Source of the DNA: Enterococcus nangangensis
GTDB taxonomy: Bacteria > Bacillota > Bacilli > Lactobacillales > Enterococcaceae
DNA length: 64,000 nucleotides
NCBI RefSeq assembly: GCF_005405245.1
Contig: NZ_BJDR01000002.1
Span: 62,001 to 126,000 of the forward strand
Reading direction: 5' to 3'
Part shown: piece after piece, positions 7,629 through 17,269 of the stretch
How the letters are laid out: every line of letters begins with the position of its first letter
Position numbering within the stretch: position 1 is the stretch's first letter
Made by a program: the position numbers and the translations under genes
Notes under the pieces: model-generated
Told to the model about the DNA's origin: nothing
What the model saw: only the letters and a program-made list of their open reading frames with translations
Databases searched by the model: none

Positions 7629-7752
7629 TATACCATGGGTCAATGAAAGTCCTTAGTAAAAAAAATCATTTCTTCCTAAACGTTTTAAATAAATTGCGAA
7701 AAAGCAACGAGAGAGAAATTGTTCCAGACAATTCTCCATCGTTGCTTTTTTA
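7629..7752 (+). ncRNA. Candidate small RNA
   Basis: About 120 bases between the orphan promoter and a strong hairpin terminator, with no credible coding frame (the only ATG gives three codons). The transcript would end against the 3' end of accA on the other strand. The short spacer of the promoter is the main weakness. Confidence 0.35.
7699..7750. terminator. Bidirectional terminator, end of the fab-acc operon
   Basis: AAAAAGCAACGA (7699-7710) pairs perfectly with TCGTTGCTTTTT (7739-7750), with a second inner stem (AATTGT/ACAATT). It serves accA on the minus strand and a possible plus-strand transcript. The wider gap 7392-7749 holds otherwise only the orphan promoter and the possible remnant. 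Confidence 0.9.
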
Positions 7753-8541
7753 AAATTTGCGGAAACGTTGATAACGGTTCGCTAACAATTCGGCCGTTGA
7801 TTGGCTTTGTAGTTGCGTAAGCTTGGCGCTTAAGTCATTTTGCAAGCGTTGCGCGATAAGCTTTTCGGATAAAGCGGCACCTTTAGCATCCGTCTCGGGA
7901 ATAATCCGCTCACAAACACCTAATTGTAAAAGTTCTTGTGGCGAAATTTTCATGACTTCGGCGGCTTTTTTAGCTAGGCTAGCATCCTTCCATAAGATAG
8001 ACGCAAAACCTTCCGGCGATAAAATCGCATAAAAAGTATGCTCCAGCATCCAGACTTCATCGGCTAAAGCTAAAGCCAAAGCACCACCAGAACCACCCTC
8101 GCCAATGATAATCGCGATTACCGGCACGCGACAATCGCTAAGAAACATTAAATTTTCAGCAATCGCACTGCCTTGTCCCCGTTCTTCAGCGCCAATCCCA
8201 CAATAAGCGCCCGCCGTATTAATGAAGGTAATAATCGGACGCTGAAACTTTTCTGCCTGACGCATTAAACGTAAGGCTTTACGGTAACCTTCTGGGTGAG
8301 CTTGACCAAAGTTGGTTTGCAAATTTTCTTTGAGGTTGCGGCCTTTTTGTAAACCAATCACGGTCACTGCTTGTTCCCCTAAAAAAGCTAAGCCGCCGGT
8401 TACAGCTTGATCATCAGCAAAAAGGCGATCACCGTGAAGCTCTTGGAAATCACGAAAAATACTCGCGAAGTAGGCGCGACTTGTCGTCTTGGTGGCCGCC
8501 CGTGCTTTTTTTAAAAGTTCACCACTATCTACTTTAACCAT
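7750..8541 (-). CDS. accA: Acetyl-CoA carboxylase carboxyltransferase subunit alpha
   Basis: 263 residues, last gene of the FASII operon. With AccD it forms the carboxyltransferase that moves the carboxyl group from carboxybiotin to acetyl-CoA, giving malonyl-CoA. Crotonase-fold features are visible: [19 protein letters not shown] and [24 protein letters not shown]. Shorter than E. coli AccA (319 residues) at the N terminus, as is usual for lactic acid bacteria. The start overlaps the accD stop by 8 bases, suggesting coupled synthesis of the two subunits. The terminator at 7699 follows directly. Confidence 0.95.
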   Translation of the reverse strand: MVKVDSGELLKKARAATKTTSRAYFASIFRDFQELHGDRLFADDQAVTGGLAFLGEQAVTVIGLQKGRNLKENLQTNFGQAHPEGYRKALRLMRQAEKFQRPIITFINTAGAYCGIGAEERGQGSAIAENLMFLSDCRVPVIAIIIGEGGSGGALALALADEVWMLEHTFYAILSPEGFASILWKDASLAKKAAEVMKISPQELLQLGVCERIIPETDAKGAALSEKLIAQRLQNDLSAKLTQLQSQSTAELLANRYQRFRKF

Positions 8542-9412
8542 GGGCCACCTCCGTTACACCGTGCAGCCGTAACAATAAAGCTAAACGTTCCTTTTGCTGA
8601 CTACGGGGAATAATTTGGTCGATAAAACCATGTTCCATTAAAAATTCAGCTTTTTGAAAACCTGGCGGCAATTCTTGTTGAATCGTTTGTTGAATCACCC
8701 GGGGACCAGCAAAACCAATTAAAGCGCCGGGCTCAGCCAAAATTAAATCCCCTTCCATGGCAAAACTAGCGGTAACGCCACCGGTGGTAGGATCCGTCAA
8801 AAAAGCAATGTAAAGGAGACCGGCGTTACTATGGCGTTTCACCGCCGCCGAAATTTTGGCCATTTGCATTAAAGATAAGATTCCTTCTTGCATGCGGGCC
8901 CCACCAGAAGCACAGTATAGAACGACTGGCAATTTTTGCGCCAAAGCTTTTTCAAAGAGGCGGGTAATTTTTTCCCCCACGGCTTGGCCCATGCTCCCCA
9001 TCATAAAACGGGTGTCCATTACGCCGAGGGCCACGGTTAAACCCTCCAGGCGCCCCACCCCGGTTACAATCGCATCTTTTAATTTCGTTTTAGCTTGGAG
9101 CTGTTGAATTTTTTCCGGATACTGGGGAAAGTCTAAAGGATTTTGGGTCACAACTTCCTGGTCCCATTCCGTAAAACTTTTCTCGTCTACTAGTAGCCGT
9201 AAGCGTTCAAAACTAGAAAGGCGATAGCCGTAATGACAATAAGGACACTCTTTTAAAGCCGTCAAATGGTCCTTGTGAAAAATTTGTTCACAGGCTGGAC
9301 ACTTTTGAAATAAATCATCAGGAATCGCTGGTACCACATCTTTTTCCGGCAGATGTAAATCTTGGGGAGGAGTAATGCGGATATACGGTCGCTTTTTTTT
9401 GAAAAACACCAT
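8534..9412 (-). CDS. accD: Acetyl-CoA carboxylase carboxyltransferase subunit beta
   Basis: 292 residues from the ATG 8 bases after AAAGGAGG (a TTG two codons earlier is in frame but poorly spaced). The N-terminal four-cysteine zinc ribbon CPAC...CPYC (Cys38, 41, 56, 59) is the AccD hallmark; the crotonase-like core contains [12 protein letters not shown] and GPRVIQQT. It partners AccA in the carboxyltransferase. Located between accC and accA in the operon and overlapping accA. Confidence 0.95.
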   Translation of the reverse strand: MVFFKKKRPYIRITPPQDLHLPEKDVVPAIPDDLFQKCPACEQIFHKDHLTALKECPYCHYGYRLSSFERLRLLVDEKSFTEWDQEVVTQNPLDFPQYPEKIQQLQAKTKLKDAIVTGVGRLEGLTVALGVMDTRFMMGSMGQAVGEKITRLFEKALAQKLPVVLYCASGGARMQEGILSLMQMAKISAAVKRHSNAGLLYIAFLTDPTTGGVTASFAMEGDLILAEPGALIGFAGPRVIQQTIQQELPPGFQKAEFLMEHGFIDQIIPRSQQKERLALLLRLHGVTEVAHG

Positions 9413-9429
9413 GCACAACGCCTCCTTTC

Positions 9430-10785
9430 TTAATTATTCAACCAATTGGGTAAAAAGTTTTCTTCCAAAAAGGCTGTGTCATATTGATTTTCCACAAAGC
9501 TAGGGTCGGTAATTAAATCTTGATGTAACTCTTGATTTGTGTGGACCCCTTCCACTACCAACTCATTTAACGCCCGCTGCATCTTCATAATCGCTTCTTC
9601 CCGCGTTGGGGCATAGGCAATAATTTTAGCAATCATAGAATCGTAGAAACTTGGCAAGGTATAGCCTTGATAAATACCGCTATCGACCCGCAAGCCTAAC
9701 GTGCCTTGGGGTAAAAATAATTCCGTAATGGTGCCGGCGTTAGGCATAAAATTCTGGCGCGGATTTTCCGCATTAATCCGACATTCAATGGCGTGACCGC
9801 TAAAAGTAATTGCGGCTTGCGTTAAGTTTAAAGGTTGCCCTTGCGCTAAACGTAATTGTTGCTTCACTAAATCCACGCCAGTAATCATTTCCGTAATGGG
9901 ATGTTCCACTTGAATCCGCGTGTTCATTTCCATAAAATAAATATTTTCATGATTGTCCACTAAAAATTCGATGGTTCCACAGCTTAAGTAGTTTACGCCA
10001 CTGGCTGCTTGGACGGCCAGCTGTCGAATTTTTTCCCGCGTACTTTGCTTTAAGGAACTAGCTGGGGCTTCTTCTAACACTTTTTGGTGGCGACGTTGTA
10101 AGGAACAATCCCGTTCCCCAAAGTGCAAAACCTGCCCTGTGCCATCCCCTAAAACTTGTACTTCAATGTGTTTTGCCGGATAAATAATTTTTTCTAAGTA
10201 TAAACTCCCATTACCAAAGGCCGCCTGGGCTTCTTTTTCGGCAGCTTGAAAATGGGCTTTTAAATCTTCGGGACAAGTAACTTTTCGCATTCCTTTGCCA
10301 CCACCGCCAGCCGCGGCTTTCAACATTACCGGATAGCCGACTTTTTTAGCGACGGTTTCCGCCTCATGGTAATCTTGCAGCATCCCGGCACTTCCAGGAA
10401 TCACTGGCACCTTTAAACTATTCATTTTCGTCCGGGCGGCAATTTTATCCCCCATCGTTTGAATTGTTTCTGGTGTCGGGCCAATAAAAGTCAGGCCACA
10501 TTCCCCACACGCTTTAGCAAAATGCGTATTTTCCGAAAGAAAACCAAACCCAGGATGAATCGCCGTAGCGTGGGTGACCATCGCCGCCGATAAAATAGCT
10601 GTAATATTTAAATAAGATTCGCTGCTAGGACCATTACCGATGCAGACTGCTTCATCCGCTAGTTGGGTGTGTAAGCTTTCCCGGTCACAAGTGGAGTAAA
10701 CCGCCACAGTGGGAATAGCCAGCTCTTGGCAAGCGCGAATAATCCGCACCGCAATTTCGCCACGATTGGCAATTAATACTTTCAT
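9430..10785 (-). CDS. accC: Biotin carboxylase
   Basis: 451 residues from MKVLIANRGEIAVRI, whose ATG follows TAGGAGGAAAAAAG; the fabZ stop codon TAG is the first part of that ribosome-binding site. It is the ATP-grasp enzyme that carboxylates biotin on AccB with bicarbonate and ATP. Visible: the GGGGKGMR phosphate loop at about residues 162-169, the EKIIYPAKHIEVQVLGD segment, and the MNTRIQVEHPITE active-site segment near 287-299. Length is standard. Subunit order accB-fabZ-accC-accD-accA is the usual streptococcal/enterococcal arrangement. Confidence 0.96.
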   Translation of the reverse strand: MKVLIANRGEIAVRIIRACQELAIPTVAVYSTCDRESLHTQLADEAVCIGNGPSSESYLNITAILSAAMVTHATAIHPGFGFLSENTHFAKACGECGLTFIGPTPETIQTMGDKIAARTKMNSLKVPVIPGSAGMLQDYHEAETVAKKVGYPVMLKAAAGGGGKGMRKVTCPEDLKAHFQAAEKEAQAAFGNGSLYLEKIIYPAKHIEVQVLGDGTGQVLHFGERDCSLQRRHQKVLEEAPASSLKQSTREKIRQLAVQAASGVNYLSCGTIEFLVDNHENIYFMEMNTRIQVEHPITEMITGVDLVKQQLRLAQGQPLNLTQAAITFSGHAIECRINAENPRQNFMPNAGTITELFLPQGTLGLRVDSGIYQGYTLPSFYDSMIAKIIAYAPTREEAIMKMQRALNELVVEGVHTNQELHQDLITDPSFVENQYDTAFLEENFLPNWLNN

Positions 10786-10796
10786 CTTTTTTCCTC

Positions 10797-11216
10797 CTAG
10801 CTGCAAGCAAAGGTCATTTCACACTGGGCGACAACCCGCCCTTGCACCTTGGCAACGCCTACCGCTTGCCCCACGTTTTTCACGAGTTTTTTCAAGGTAA
10901 CTTCTAGGACTAATTGATCACCAGGGACTACTTTTTGTTTAAAGCGCACTTTATCTAAGCCGCCAAAATAAGCAGTCTGGCCTTTGAATTCGGGCTTACT
11001 TAATAAGACCACTGCGCCTGCTTGGGCCAAAGCCTCGACGATTAACACGCCAGGCATCACCGGCTCACCTGGAAAATGGCCCACAAAAAAAGGTTCATTC
11101 ATGGTGACGTTTTTTAAGGCTACAACTTTTTCAGCAGTGATTTCCGTTACCCGATCTAACAATAAAAAAGGCGGGCGATGCGGTAAAATTTGCATAATTG
11201 CTTGAATATCCATCAT
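10797..11216 (-). CDS. fabZ: 3-hydroxyacyl-ACP dehydratase
   Basis: 139 residues. FabZ removes water from beta-hydroxyacyl-ACP during each elongation round. The hot-dog fold motifs are present: [10 protein letters not shown] near the N terminus, the catalytic His in [11 protein letters not shown] (His47) and catalytic Glu in VLIVEALAQ (Glu61). GGAGG ends 8 bases before the ATG; a second ATG follows immediately and could also be used. It sits between accB and accC. E. faecalis has a second homologue (FabN) that isomerises the double bond; none is seen in this operon. Confidence 0.95.
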   Translation of the reverse strand: MMDIQAIMQILPHRPPFLLLDRVTEITAEKVVALKNVTMNEPFFVGHFPGEPVMPGVLIVEALAQAGAVVLLSKPEFKGQTAYFGGLDKVRFKQKVVPGDQLVLEVTLKKLVKNVGQAVGVAKVQGRVVAQCEMTFACS

Positions 11217-11219
11217 GGA

Positions 11220-11684
11220 CTAGTCCTCCTGAATTTCCACTAGCGCTTGGTCAAACTCTACCATGCCAGTAGGTGTCGCTAGAATTTTTTTCACAACCCC
11301 ACTGACGGGCGCCGGAATTTCGTTCATGACTTTCATGGCTTCAATGATACAGAGGGTTTGTCCTTGAGTGATTCTTTGCCCCACGGTAATAAAGTCCTCT
11401 TCATCAGGTCCGGGTTTTAAATAAAAGGTCCCCACTAAAGGTGATTTTACTAAGGTGCCACTGACAATTGGTGTTTCCGGTAGCGTCACCGTTTCTTCCA
11501 CCACAACTGCTGGTGCTGGCGTTACCTTATTCTCACTAGCTACCACTATCGGCGCTCCTGCGTTTCCTAGCGCTTGATTATTTTTACTAAAGGCCACTTT
11601 GACGCTACCTGTTTCAAACTGTAATTCTTTTAAACTAGACGCATCAAATTGCGCTAGTAAATCTTTTAATTCATTGATTTCCAA
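11220..11684 (-). CDS. accB: Biotin carboxyl carrier protein of acetyl-CoA carboxylase
   Basis: 154 residues. The C-terminal biotinyl domain carries EAMKVMN, with Lys118 as the biotin attachment site. A Pro/Ala/Val-rich linker (about residues 42-75) joins it to an N-terminal helix-strand region (MEINELKDLLAQFD). It shuttles carboxybiotin between AccC and the AccA/AccD complex. The gene is three bases from fabF and three bases from fabZ, so translation of the three is probably linked. Confidence 0.96.
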   Translation of the reverse strand: MEINELKDLLAQFDASSLKELQFETGSVKVAFSKNNQALGNAGAPIVVASENKVTPAPAVVVEETVTLPETPIVSGTLVKSPLVGTFYLKPGPDEEDFITVGQRITQGQTLCIIEAMKVMNEIPAPVSGVVKKILATPTGMVEFDQALVEIQED

Positions 11685-11687
11685 AAG

Positions 11688-12911
11688 TTAGTCCTCCCAA
11701 CGTTTAAAAGCGACAACCCCATTATGCCCACCAAAACCGAAAGAATTAGAGATGGCATACTTTAAGTTAGCCGGCTGACTTTTTCCTACGACCAAATGGA
11801 AAGGAACAGCCATGGGTTCATGGGTGTTAATAGTGGCGGGTATTACTTGCTGCCGCAAACTTTCAATGGTAATAATTGCTTCCACCCCACCAGCGGCTCC
11901 TAATAAGTGGCCAGTCATGGATTTAGTAGAAGAAACGTAAGGCGTGCTACCAAAAACTTCAGCAATCGCCAAACTTTCGGCGGCATCATTGGCTTTTGTG
12001 GATGTGCCATGAGCGTTAATGTATTGCACCGCACCTGGAGCAATCCCGGCTTCTTCAATGGCCTGGCGCATCGCCTTTTTTGCACCCGTCCCTTGGGCAT
12101 CAGGAGCAGTCATATGATAGGCATCACAAGTGGAACCAAAGCCCACTACTTCGGCGAGAATTTTAGCGCCGCGTTTTTGAGCGTGGGATAAACTTTCCAC
12201 CACCACAATTCCGGCACCTTCCCCCATCACAAAACCATTGCGTTTTTCATCAAAGGGAATGGAGGCACTATTGGCATCCGTATTACGGGAAAGGGCGGTT
12301 AAATTATTAAAACCCGCCACACCAATTTGATTAATACTCGCCTCAGCACCGCCGGCAAAAATCACATCTTGGTAACCATGTTTAATGCTGCGAAAAGCCT
12401 CGCCAATACTATGAGTCCCGCTGGCACACGCCGTGACGATGGCTTCACAGGTTCCTTTAGCCCCGATACTCAAGGCGATATTGCCGGCGGCCATATTAAC
12501 AATCGTCATGGGTACAAATAAAGGAGCCACCCGATTCGGTCCTTTTTCATGCATTTTAATGACTTGGTCTTGAATGGTTTGTAAACCACCCACGCCAGAG
12601 CCAACAATGACCCCGACCCGGTCAGGATTCACTTCTTCCATCTTAAGACCGCTATCTTTTAAAGCTTCATTGGCGGCATAGACGCCAAACAAAGAGAAGC
12701 GATCCATCCGTTTGGCATCTTTCTTTTGAAAATAACGCTCAAAAGGAAAATCTTTTACTTCAGCGGCTAAGGTTACGCCGGTCTCACTGGCATCAAAAGC
12801 GGTAATCGGCCCAATACCGTTTTTACCCGCGACAATATTATTAAAAAAATCGGCGACTTCACAGCCCACCGGGGAAACCACCCCGTAGCCGGTAATCACT
12901 ACTCGTTCCAT
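11688..12911 (-). CDS. fabF: 3-oxoacyl-ACP synthase II
   Basis: 407 residues. This condensing enzyme extends acyl-ACP with malonyl-ACP. The Cys-His-His triad is visible: Cys162 in TACASGTHS, His301 in INAHGTST and His335 in MTGHLLGAAGG. C-terminal NSFGFGGHNG is also typical. Length fits FabF. In enterococci related proteins can be FabF or FabO, the latter tied to unsaturated fatty acid synthesis; the operon position next to fabG and accB favours FabF. Confidence 0.93.
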   Translation of the reverse strand: MERVVITGYGVVSPVGCEVADFFNNIVAGKNGIGPITAFDASETGVTLAAEVKDFPFERYFQKKDAKRMDRFSLFGVYAANEALKDSGLKMEEVNPDRVGVIVGSGVGGLQTIQDQVIKMHEKGPNRVAPLFVPMTIVNMAAGNIALSIGAKGTCEAIVTACASGTHSIGEAFRSIKHGYQDVIFAGGAEASINQIGVAGFNNLTALSRNTDANSASIPFDEKRNGFVMGEGAGIVVVESLSHAQKRGAKILAEVVGFGSTCDAYHMTAPDAQGTGAKKAMRQAIEEAGIAPGAVQYINAHGTSTKANDAAESLAIAEVFGSTPYVSSTKSMTGHLLGAAGGVEAIITIESLRQQVIPATINTHEPMAVPFHLVVGKSQPANLKYAISNSFGFGGHNGVVAFKRWED

Positions 12912-12921
12912 CTGACCCCTC

Positions 12922-13659
12922 CTATCCTTGCATCACCATGCCACCATCAATATGTAAAACTTGTCCTGTTACGTAAGGACTTTGGGCTAAAAATAAAACC
13001 CCTTTGGCAATATCTGCTGGTTGACCAAATTTTTTTAAAGGAATTTGTTGTTTAGCTTGTTCTTTAATGTCGGCACTTAAGACCTCGGTCATCTCCGTCG
13101 CAATAAACCCAGGGGCAATCGCGTTACACGTAATATTACGCGGAGCTAATTCCCGCGCTAAAGATTTCGTCAACCCAATAATGCCGGCTTTAGAGGCTGC
13201 ATAATTCGTTTGTCCCACGTTACCAATCACGCCGGAAACACTGGCCATATTAATAATGGCTCCGCCACGTTTTTTCATAAAATCTTTTAAAAAGACTTTC
13301 GTCATATTAAAAGTCCCTACCAGATTTGTATCTAAGCAACTGCGAAAATCAGCTTCGGTCATGCGCAGCATTAAATTATCATTAGTCATCCCCGCATTGT
13401 TGACGAGAATATCAATTTTACCAAACTTGGCACAGACTTCTTCTTTCATTCGTTGACAGTCGGCCATCTGGGCGATGTCGCCAATAGTAGCTAGGGCCTC
13501 CACTTGATACGTGCTAGTTAAATACTGTAAAAAAGCTGCATCTACCGGACGGCGGCCATGAAGGACCACATGATAACCGGCTTTGGCAAACTCTTCGGCG
13601 ATACCTTTCCCGATACCGCGACTGGAACCCGTCACAAAGACGACTTGGTCTTTAAGCAT
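12922..13659 (-). CDS. fabG: 3-oxoacyl-ACP reductase
   Basis: 245 residues, a classical short-chain dehydrogenase. It reduces beta-ketoacyl-ACP with NADPH. The Rossmann glycine motif TGSSRGIG is at residues 10-17, NNAG at 87-90, and the Ser-Tyr-Lys triad is Ser140, Tyr153 and Lys157 (YAASK). It overlaps the end of fabD by 8 bases and has the standard length. Confidence 0.95.
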   Translation of the reverse strand: MLKDQVVFVTGSSRGIGKGIAEEFAKAGYHVVLHGRRPVDAAFLQYLTSTYQVEALATIGDIAQMADCQRMKEEVCAKFGKIDILVNNAGMTNDNLMLRMTEADFRSCLDTNLVGTFNMTKVFLKDFMKKRGGAIINMASVSGVIGNVGQTNYAASKAGIIGLTKSLARELAPRNITCNAIAPGFIATEMTEVLSADIKEQAKQQIPLKKFGQPADIAKGVLFLAQSPYVTGQVLHIDGGMVMQG

Positions 13660-14578
13660 AGTATTCCTCCAATTTCTCTTGGGCTAAAGTTAAACTTTTA
13701 GGATCATCGACAGCTAAAGTCTGGATGGCTTTTTGGTTTTTTTTCACCAGACCAGAGACCACCTGACCACAGCCAACTTCTAAAGTATGGGTAACGCCTA
13801 AATCAGCGAGAGTTTGACACATTGTCACCATTTGTACTGGGGCGGCAATCTGTTTAGCTAGTTGTTGGGCCATTGTCGATGGGGTGGTCACTTGACCACT
13901 AGCGTTACTCAAGATTGGAAAACGACCTGCGTTAAAAGACAAGGTTTGTAATTTTTCCGCCATGGTGTCGGCCACTGTTTGGAATAACGGGCTATGGAAA
14001 GCACCGCTAACTGTTAAGGGTATTAACTTTTTAATTCCCTGCGCTTTTAATTCCGCCACGGCTAGCTCCACCGCTGCTTTTTCCCCACCAATGACTACTT
14101 GACTGGTGGTATTAAAGTTACACGGTTGGACAATTCCTTTGGTTTCCGCCTGTACTTTTTCACACGCCGCAGCAATCGTTGCCAGGTCTGCTCCTAAAAC
14201 CGCCACCATCGTGCCGGGAACTTTTTCAGCTTGCGCTTGCATTAATTGTCCCCGCATTTGTACGACGGGTAAAAATTCGGCAAAAGAAAGTGCTTGGCTA
14301 GCGGCAACTGCCGTGTATTCCCCAAGACTTAAGCCGCAACCCACAGCAACTTCAGGTAAGGATAAAAGTTTTAAGGTAGCGAGGCTCGCCGTAAACAAAG
14401 CAACTTGTGTGTACTGGGTCTCGTTAATTTTTTCTGTCTGGCACACGTCATATAAGTCGTAACCTAATAGGTCGCTAGCTTCTTCAAAGGTTTGACGATA
14501 GCGAGCTTCATGATAAAAATCTTTACCCAGACCAACTTTTTGTGCCCCTTGACCGGGAAATAATAAAGCTAAACTCAT
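13652..14578 (-). CDS. fabD: Malonyl-CoA:ACP transacylase
   Basis: 308 residues. FabD loads malonyl groups from malonyl-CoA onto ACP. The motifs LFPGQGAQ at the N terminus, GLSLGEYTA with nucleophile Ser84, and SGAFHSP with His195 are all present. It overlaps fabK by 4 bases (ATGA type) upstream and fabG by 8 bases downstream, in line with tight operon packing. Confidence 0.95.
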   Translation of the reverse strand: MSLALLFPGQGAQKVGLGKDFYHEARYRQTFEEASDLLGYDLYDVCQTEKINETQYTQVALFTASLATLKLLSLPEVAVGCGLSLGEYTAVAASQALSFAEFLPVVQMRGQLMQAQAEKVPGTMVAVLGADLATIAAACEKVQAETKGIVQPCNFNTTSQVVIGGEKAAVELAVAELKAQGIKKLIPLTVSGAFHSPLFQTVADTMAEKLQTLSFNAGRFPILSNASGQVTTPSTMAQQLAKQIAAPVQMVTMCQTLADLGVTHTLEVGCGQVVSGLVKKNQKAIQTLAVDDPKSLTLAQEKLEEYYA

Positions 14579-15525
14579 GCGCTAAAGCCTCCTTGCAATA
14601 AGGCTACTCCTTGGTCGACAATACTGGCGATTATTTCTTGGCAGCTGGCTTTTTCTTTCACGAGACCGGCAATTTGCCCAGACATAAACGCCCCCGTTGC
14701 TAAATCACCATCTTGAACTGCGCGCCGTAAAGCACCTACGCCGAGATTTTCTAAAGCGTCGGCATCAGGACTTTCTTTTCTTAATTCGTCTTTTTCTTGT
14801 TGAATGTATTCTGTTGTCAATTTATTTTTTAGACCCCGCACCGGATGGCCAAAAAATTGACAAGTAATCACCGTATCAATGTCCCGCGCTTTTAACACTT
14901 TAGCCTTATAGTTTTCGTGTACTTGGCACTCTTCAGCAACTAAAAAGGCGGTACCTACTTGCACGGCACTAGCTCCCAGCATTAAAGCAGCGGCAAAACC
15001 ACGGCCATCGGCAATCCCACCAGCGGCAATGACAGGAATCGTCACAGCATCTGCAATTTGCGGCACCATCGCCATCGTTGTCAGTTTACCAATATGACCG
15101 CCAGCTTCCATCCCTTCTGCAATTACGGCGTCAGCGCCAATTTTTTCCATCCGTTTCGCTAGGGCAACTGAAGGAACAACAGGAATGACTTTAATTCCGG
15201 CGGCTTTTAAGCGTTCCATGTAAGGAGCTGGATTCCCAGCACCGGTAGTGACGACGGGAACTTTTTCTTCAATCACTAAATCAATAATATCTGGGGCAAA
15301 GGGGCTTAAAAGCATCACATTGACCCCAAAAGGTTTGCTAGTTAACTTCCGCACGCGGGAAATATTTTGCGCCACCACGTCACGGGGGGCGTTACCGGCA
15401 CCGATAATTCCCAATCCTCCGGCGTTAGAAACTGCACTGGCGAGGGTAGCTTCTGCCACCCACGCCATGCCGCCTTGGAAGAGGGGTTTTTCGATGCCTA
15501 ATAAGCGGGTAACTTTTGTCTCCAT
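14575..15525 (-). CDS. fabK: Enoyl-ACP reductase II (FMN)
   Basis: 316 residues. FabK is the flavin-containing enoyl-ACP reductase that replaces triclosan-sensitive FabI in many streptococci and enterococci. TIM-barrel pattern: QGGMAWVAEATLASAVSNAGG at the N terminus, PVVTTGAGNP, AEGMEAGGHIG and PVIAAGGIADGRG, the last being part of the FMN phosphate site. Operon position between acpP and fabD matches the known FabK locus. No FabI is seen in this window. A second related flavoprotein is divergent from the operon at 17449. Confidence 0.95.
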   Translation of the reverse strand: METKVTRLLGIEKPLFQGGMAWVAEATLASAVSNAGGLGIIGAGNAPRDVVAQNISRVRKLTSKPFGVNVMLLSPFAPDIIDLVIEEKVPVVTTGAGNPAPYMERLKAAGIKVIPVVPSVALAKRMEKIGADAVIAEGMEAGGHIGKLTTMAMVPQIADAVTIPVIAAGGIADGRGFAAALMLGASAVQVGTAFLVAEECQVHENYKAKVLKARDIDTVITCQFFGHPVRGLKNKLTTEYIQQEKDELRKESPDADALENLGVGALRRAVQDGDLATGAFMSGQIAGLVKEKASCQEIIASIVDQGVALLQGGFSA

Positions 15526-15547
15526 CGAAAACTCCTGTCTGCCTTTT

Positions 15548-15778
15548 TTATTTTTCAGCTAATTGTTGGTCGACGAAGTTTACTAAGTCGGCGACCGTTT
15601 GAATATTTTCTTCAGATTCGATTTTTACGTCAAACGCATCTTCGATTTCGTTGATGATTTGGAATAAATCTAAAGAATCAGCATCTAATTCTTCTTGAAT
15701 GTTGGTAGTTAATTGTACTTCTTCAGCGTCTTTTCCTAATTCTTCAACGATAATGCCTTGGATTTTTTCAAATGTCAT
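15548..15778 (-). CDS. acpP: Acyl carrier protein
   Basis: 76 residues, strongly acidic. The phosphopantetheine site is Ser35 in DADSLDL. It carries the growing acyl chain in fatty acid synthesis. The helical layout and length are canonical. It lies between fabH and fabK with gaps of 35 and 22 bases. Confidence 0.96.
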   Translation of the reverse strand: MTFEKIQGIIVEELGKDAEEVQLTTNIQEELDADSLDLFQIINEIEDAFDVKIESEENIQTVADLVNFVDQQLAEK

Positions 15779-15813
15779 GATGTTTTGCTCCTTTAATTTT
15801 CCATTTTTATTTT

Positions 15814-16740
15814 TTATAAAGTGACTAAGACGGAGCCATAAGTTAGCCCAGCGCCAAAGCCAGTGAAAATAACTTTTTGTTTTGAACCTAACTGTAAAGT
15901 ACCGCAGGCAACGGCTTGATCTAACAAAATAGGAATGCTAGCGGCCGAAGTGTTACCGGTTTGTGCCAAGTTGGAAAGAAATTTTCCCGGTGGCAGTTGT
16001 AACTTTTTAGCTAATTGATCTAAGAGCCGTTGGTTGGCTTGATGCAATAAAAAGTAGTCAACTTTTTCTAAGGGACAAGCGGTCTTTGCCGCTAATTCTT
16101 TTAAATTATTCTTGACCTCGTGCATTACAAAATCAAAGATTGCCCGGCCATCCATCGTCAGCTTTTGCTCCGTACCCCAAAAGCCCGCGGTTAATTTTGC
16201 CCCCCGCATGCCGTCAGCACCTAACACTTCACCGTGAAATTGTTGCGTAGCACTCTTTTCAAGAAGTACACCGCCGGCCCCATCGCCAAATAAAATGGCC
16301 GTAGTCCGATCTTGCCAATCGACAATTTTTGAAATGACTTCCGCACCAATCACTAGCCCCTTGTGATACTGCCCTTGTAATAAAGCATTCGCCACGCTTA
16401 AAGCGTAGACAAAGCCGGAACAAGCAGCATTTAAATCAAAGGCTAGGGCTTTAGTCGCTCCCAAGGCCCCTTGGACTTTACAGGCCACACTAGGCGTACC
16501 TTCTTCCGGGGTAAAGGTGGCGACAATAATGAAGTCCAACTCTTTGGCCAGCTCTGGCGTCACTAATTGTTCAGCTACTTTTAAGGCTAGTTGACTGGTG
16601 GTACTTTCAGCAATGCGGCGCTCTTTAATCCCCGTACGACTGACGATCCATTCATCACTGGTGGTTAAGGTTTGCGCCAAATCGAAATTGGTTACCACTT
16701 TTTTCGGCAAGTAGCTGGCTGTTTTGACAATCCGTGTCAT
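15814..16740 (-). CDS. fabH: 3-oxoacyl-ACP synthase III
   Basis: 308 residues, slightly short against the usual 315-325. FabH starts fatty acid synthesis by condensing an acyl-CoA primer with malonyl-ACP. Catalytic residues are visible: Cys107 in NAACSGF, His233 in LLHQAN and Asn263 in TGNTSAAS. The N terminus [15 protein letters not shown]...[12 protein letters not shown] is typical. It follows fabT by 10 bases and is the first biosynthetic gene of the operon. Confidence 0.95.
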   Translation of the reverse strand: MTRIVKTASYLPKKVVTNFDLAQTLTTSDEWIVSRTGIKERRIAESTTSQLALKVAEQLVTPELAKELDFIIVATFTPEEGTPSVACKVQGALGATKALAFDLNAACSGFVYALSVANALLQGQYHKGLVIGAEVISKIVDWQDRTTAILFGDGAGGVLLEKSATQQFHGEVLGADGMRGAKLTAGFWGTEQKLTMDGRAIFDFVMHEVKNNLKELAAKTACPLEKVDYFLLHQANQRLLDQLAKKLQLPPGKFLSNLAQTGNTSAASIPILLDQAVACGTLQLGSKQKVIFTGFGAGLTYGSVLVTL

Positions 16741-16750
16741 AAAGGCCCCC

Positions 16751-17191
16751 TCACTTGAATTCTTGCAAGAAGCTATGAAGTTTTCCTAAAGCGGAAATCA
16801 AAGCATCTTCTTGCTGGCCGTTCATATCTTGCAAAATGCTTTGCACCATTTTTTTATGAAAATGTTGATGAACGCGGAAAACGAGTTTACCTTTTTTTGT
16901 TAGGCCAAGTTTTACAACCCGACGGTCATCTTCTGAACGCAAGCGCTCCACATATCCTTTACGGACTAAATGATTTACCGCCACGGTTAAGGTCCCGGTC
17001 GTCACCGCCAGTTCCTTGGCAACTTCTGAAGTCGTTTTTTTGTGATACATGCCAATGGCTTCAATGGTGTGCATTTCCTTAATGGAAAGGTCATTGAAGG
17101 TGGATTTTTTTAATTCCGACTCTTCGATGGTCAAAATATCATTAAAGACCGTTACCAAGTACTGATTGATGACGTCCACTCGCTCGTCCAC
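16751..17191 (-). CDS. fabT: FabT-type MarR transcriptional repressor of fatty acid synthesis
   Basis: 146 residues from a GTG 8 bases after CGGAGG. The longer open frame starts inside the operator and would include the ribosome-binding site, so it is rejected. MarR winged-helix features: LSIKEMHTIEAIGMYHKKTTSEVAKELAVTTGTLTVAVNHLVRKGYVERLRSEDDRRVVKL (about residues 35-95). FabT represses the fab genes, with long-chain acyl-ACP as corepressor in streptococci; this is family knowledge. It heads the operon and its own promoter carries two FabT-like palindromes, so it is autoregulated. Confidence 0.93.
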   Translation of the reverse strand: MDERVDVINQYLVTVFNDILTIEESELKKSTFNDLSIKEMHTIEAIGMYHKKTTSEVAKELAVTTGTLTVAVNHLVRKGYVERLRSEDDRRVVKLGLTKKGKLVFRVHQHFHKKMVQSILQDMNGQQEDALISALGKLHSFLQEFK

Positions 17192-17210
17192 AGGCCTCAC
17201 CTCCGAATTT

Positions 17211-17241
17211 ATTTTGATTATCAAACTATTTGATGTTCAAA
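17211..17241. promoter_or_regulatory. Two FabT-like operators in the fab operon leader
   Basis: ATTTTGATTATCAAACT (17211-17227) and TTTGATGTTCAAA (17229-17241) are adjacent imperfect copies of the FabT palindrome AGTTTGA-N3-TCAAACT. The second abuts the -10 element on the minus strand and the first covers the start of the transcript. Confidence 0.85.
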
Positions 17242-17269
17242 ATATACGGCTTTCCTGCTTAAAAAGCAA
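17241..17269 (-). promoter_or_regulatory. Promoter of the fabT-fab-acc operon
   Basis: On the minus strand: TTGCTT (17269-17264), 17-base spacer, TATATT (17246-17241). Its -10 element touches a FabT operator. Confidence 0.8.
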
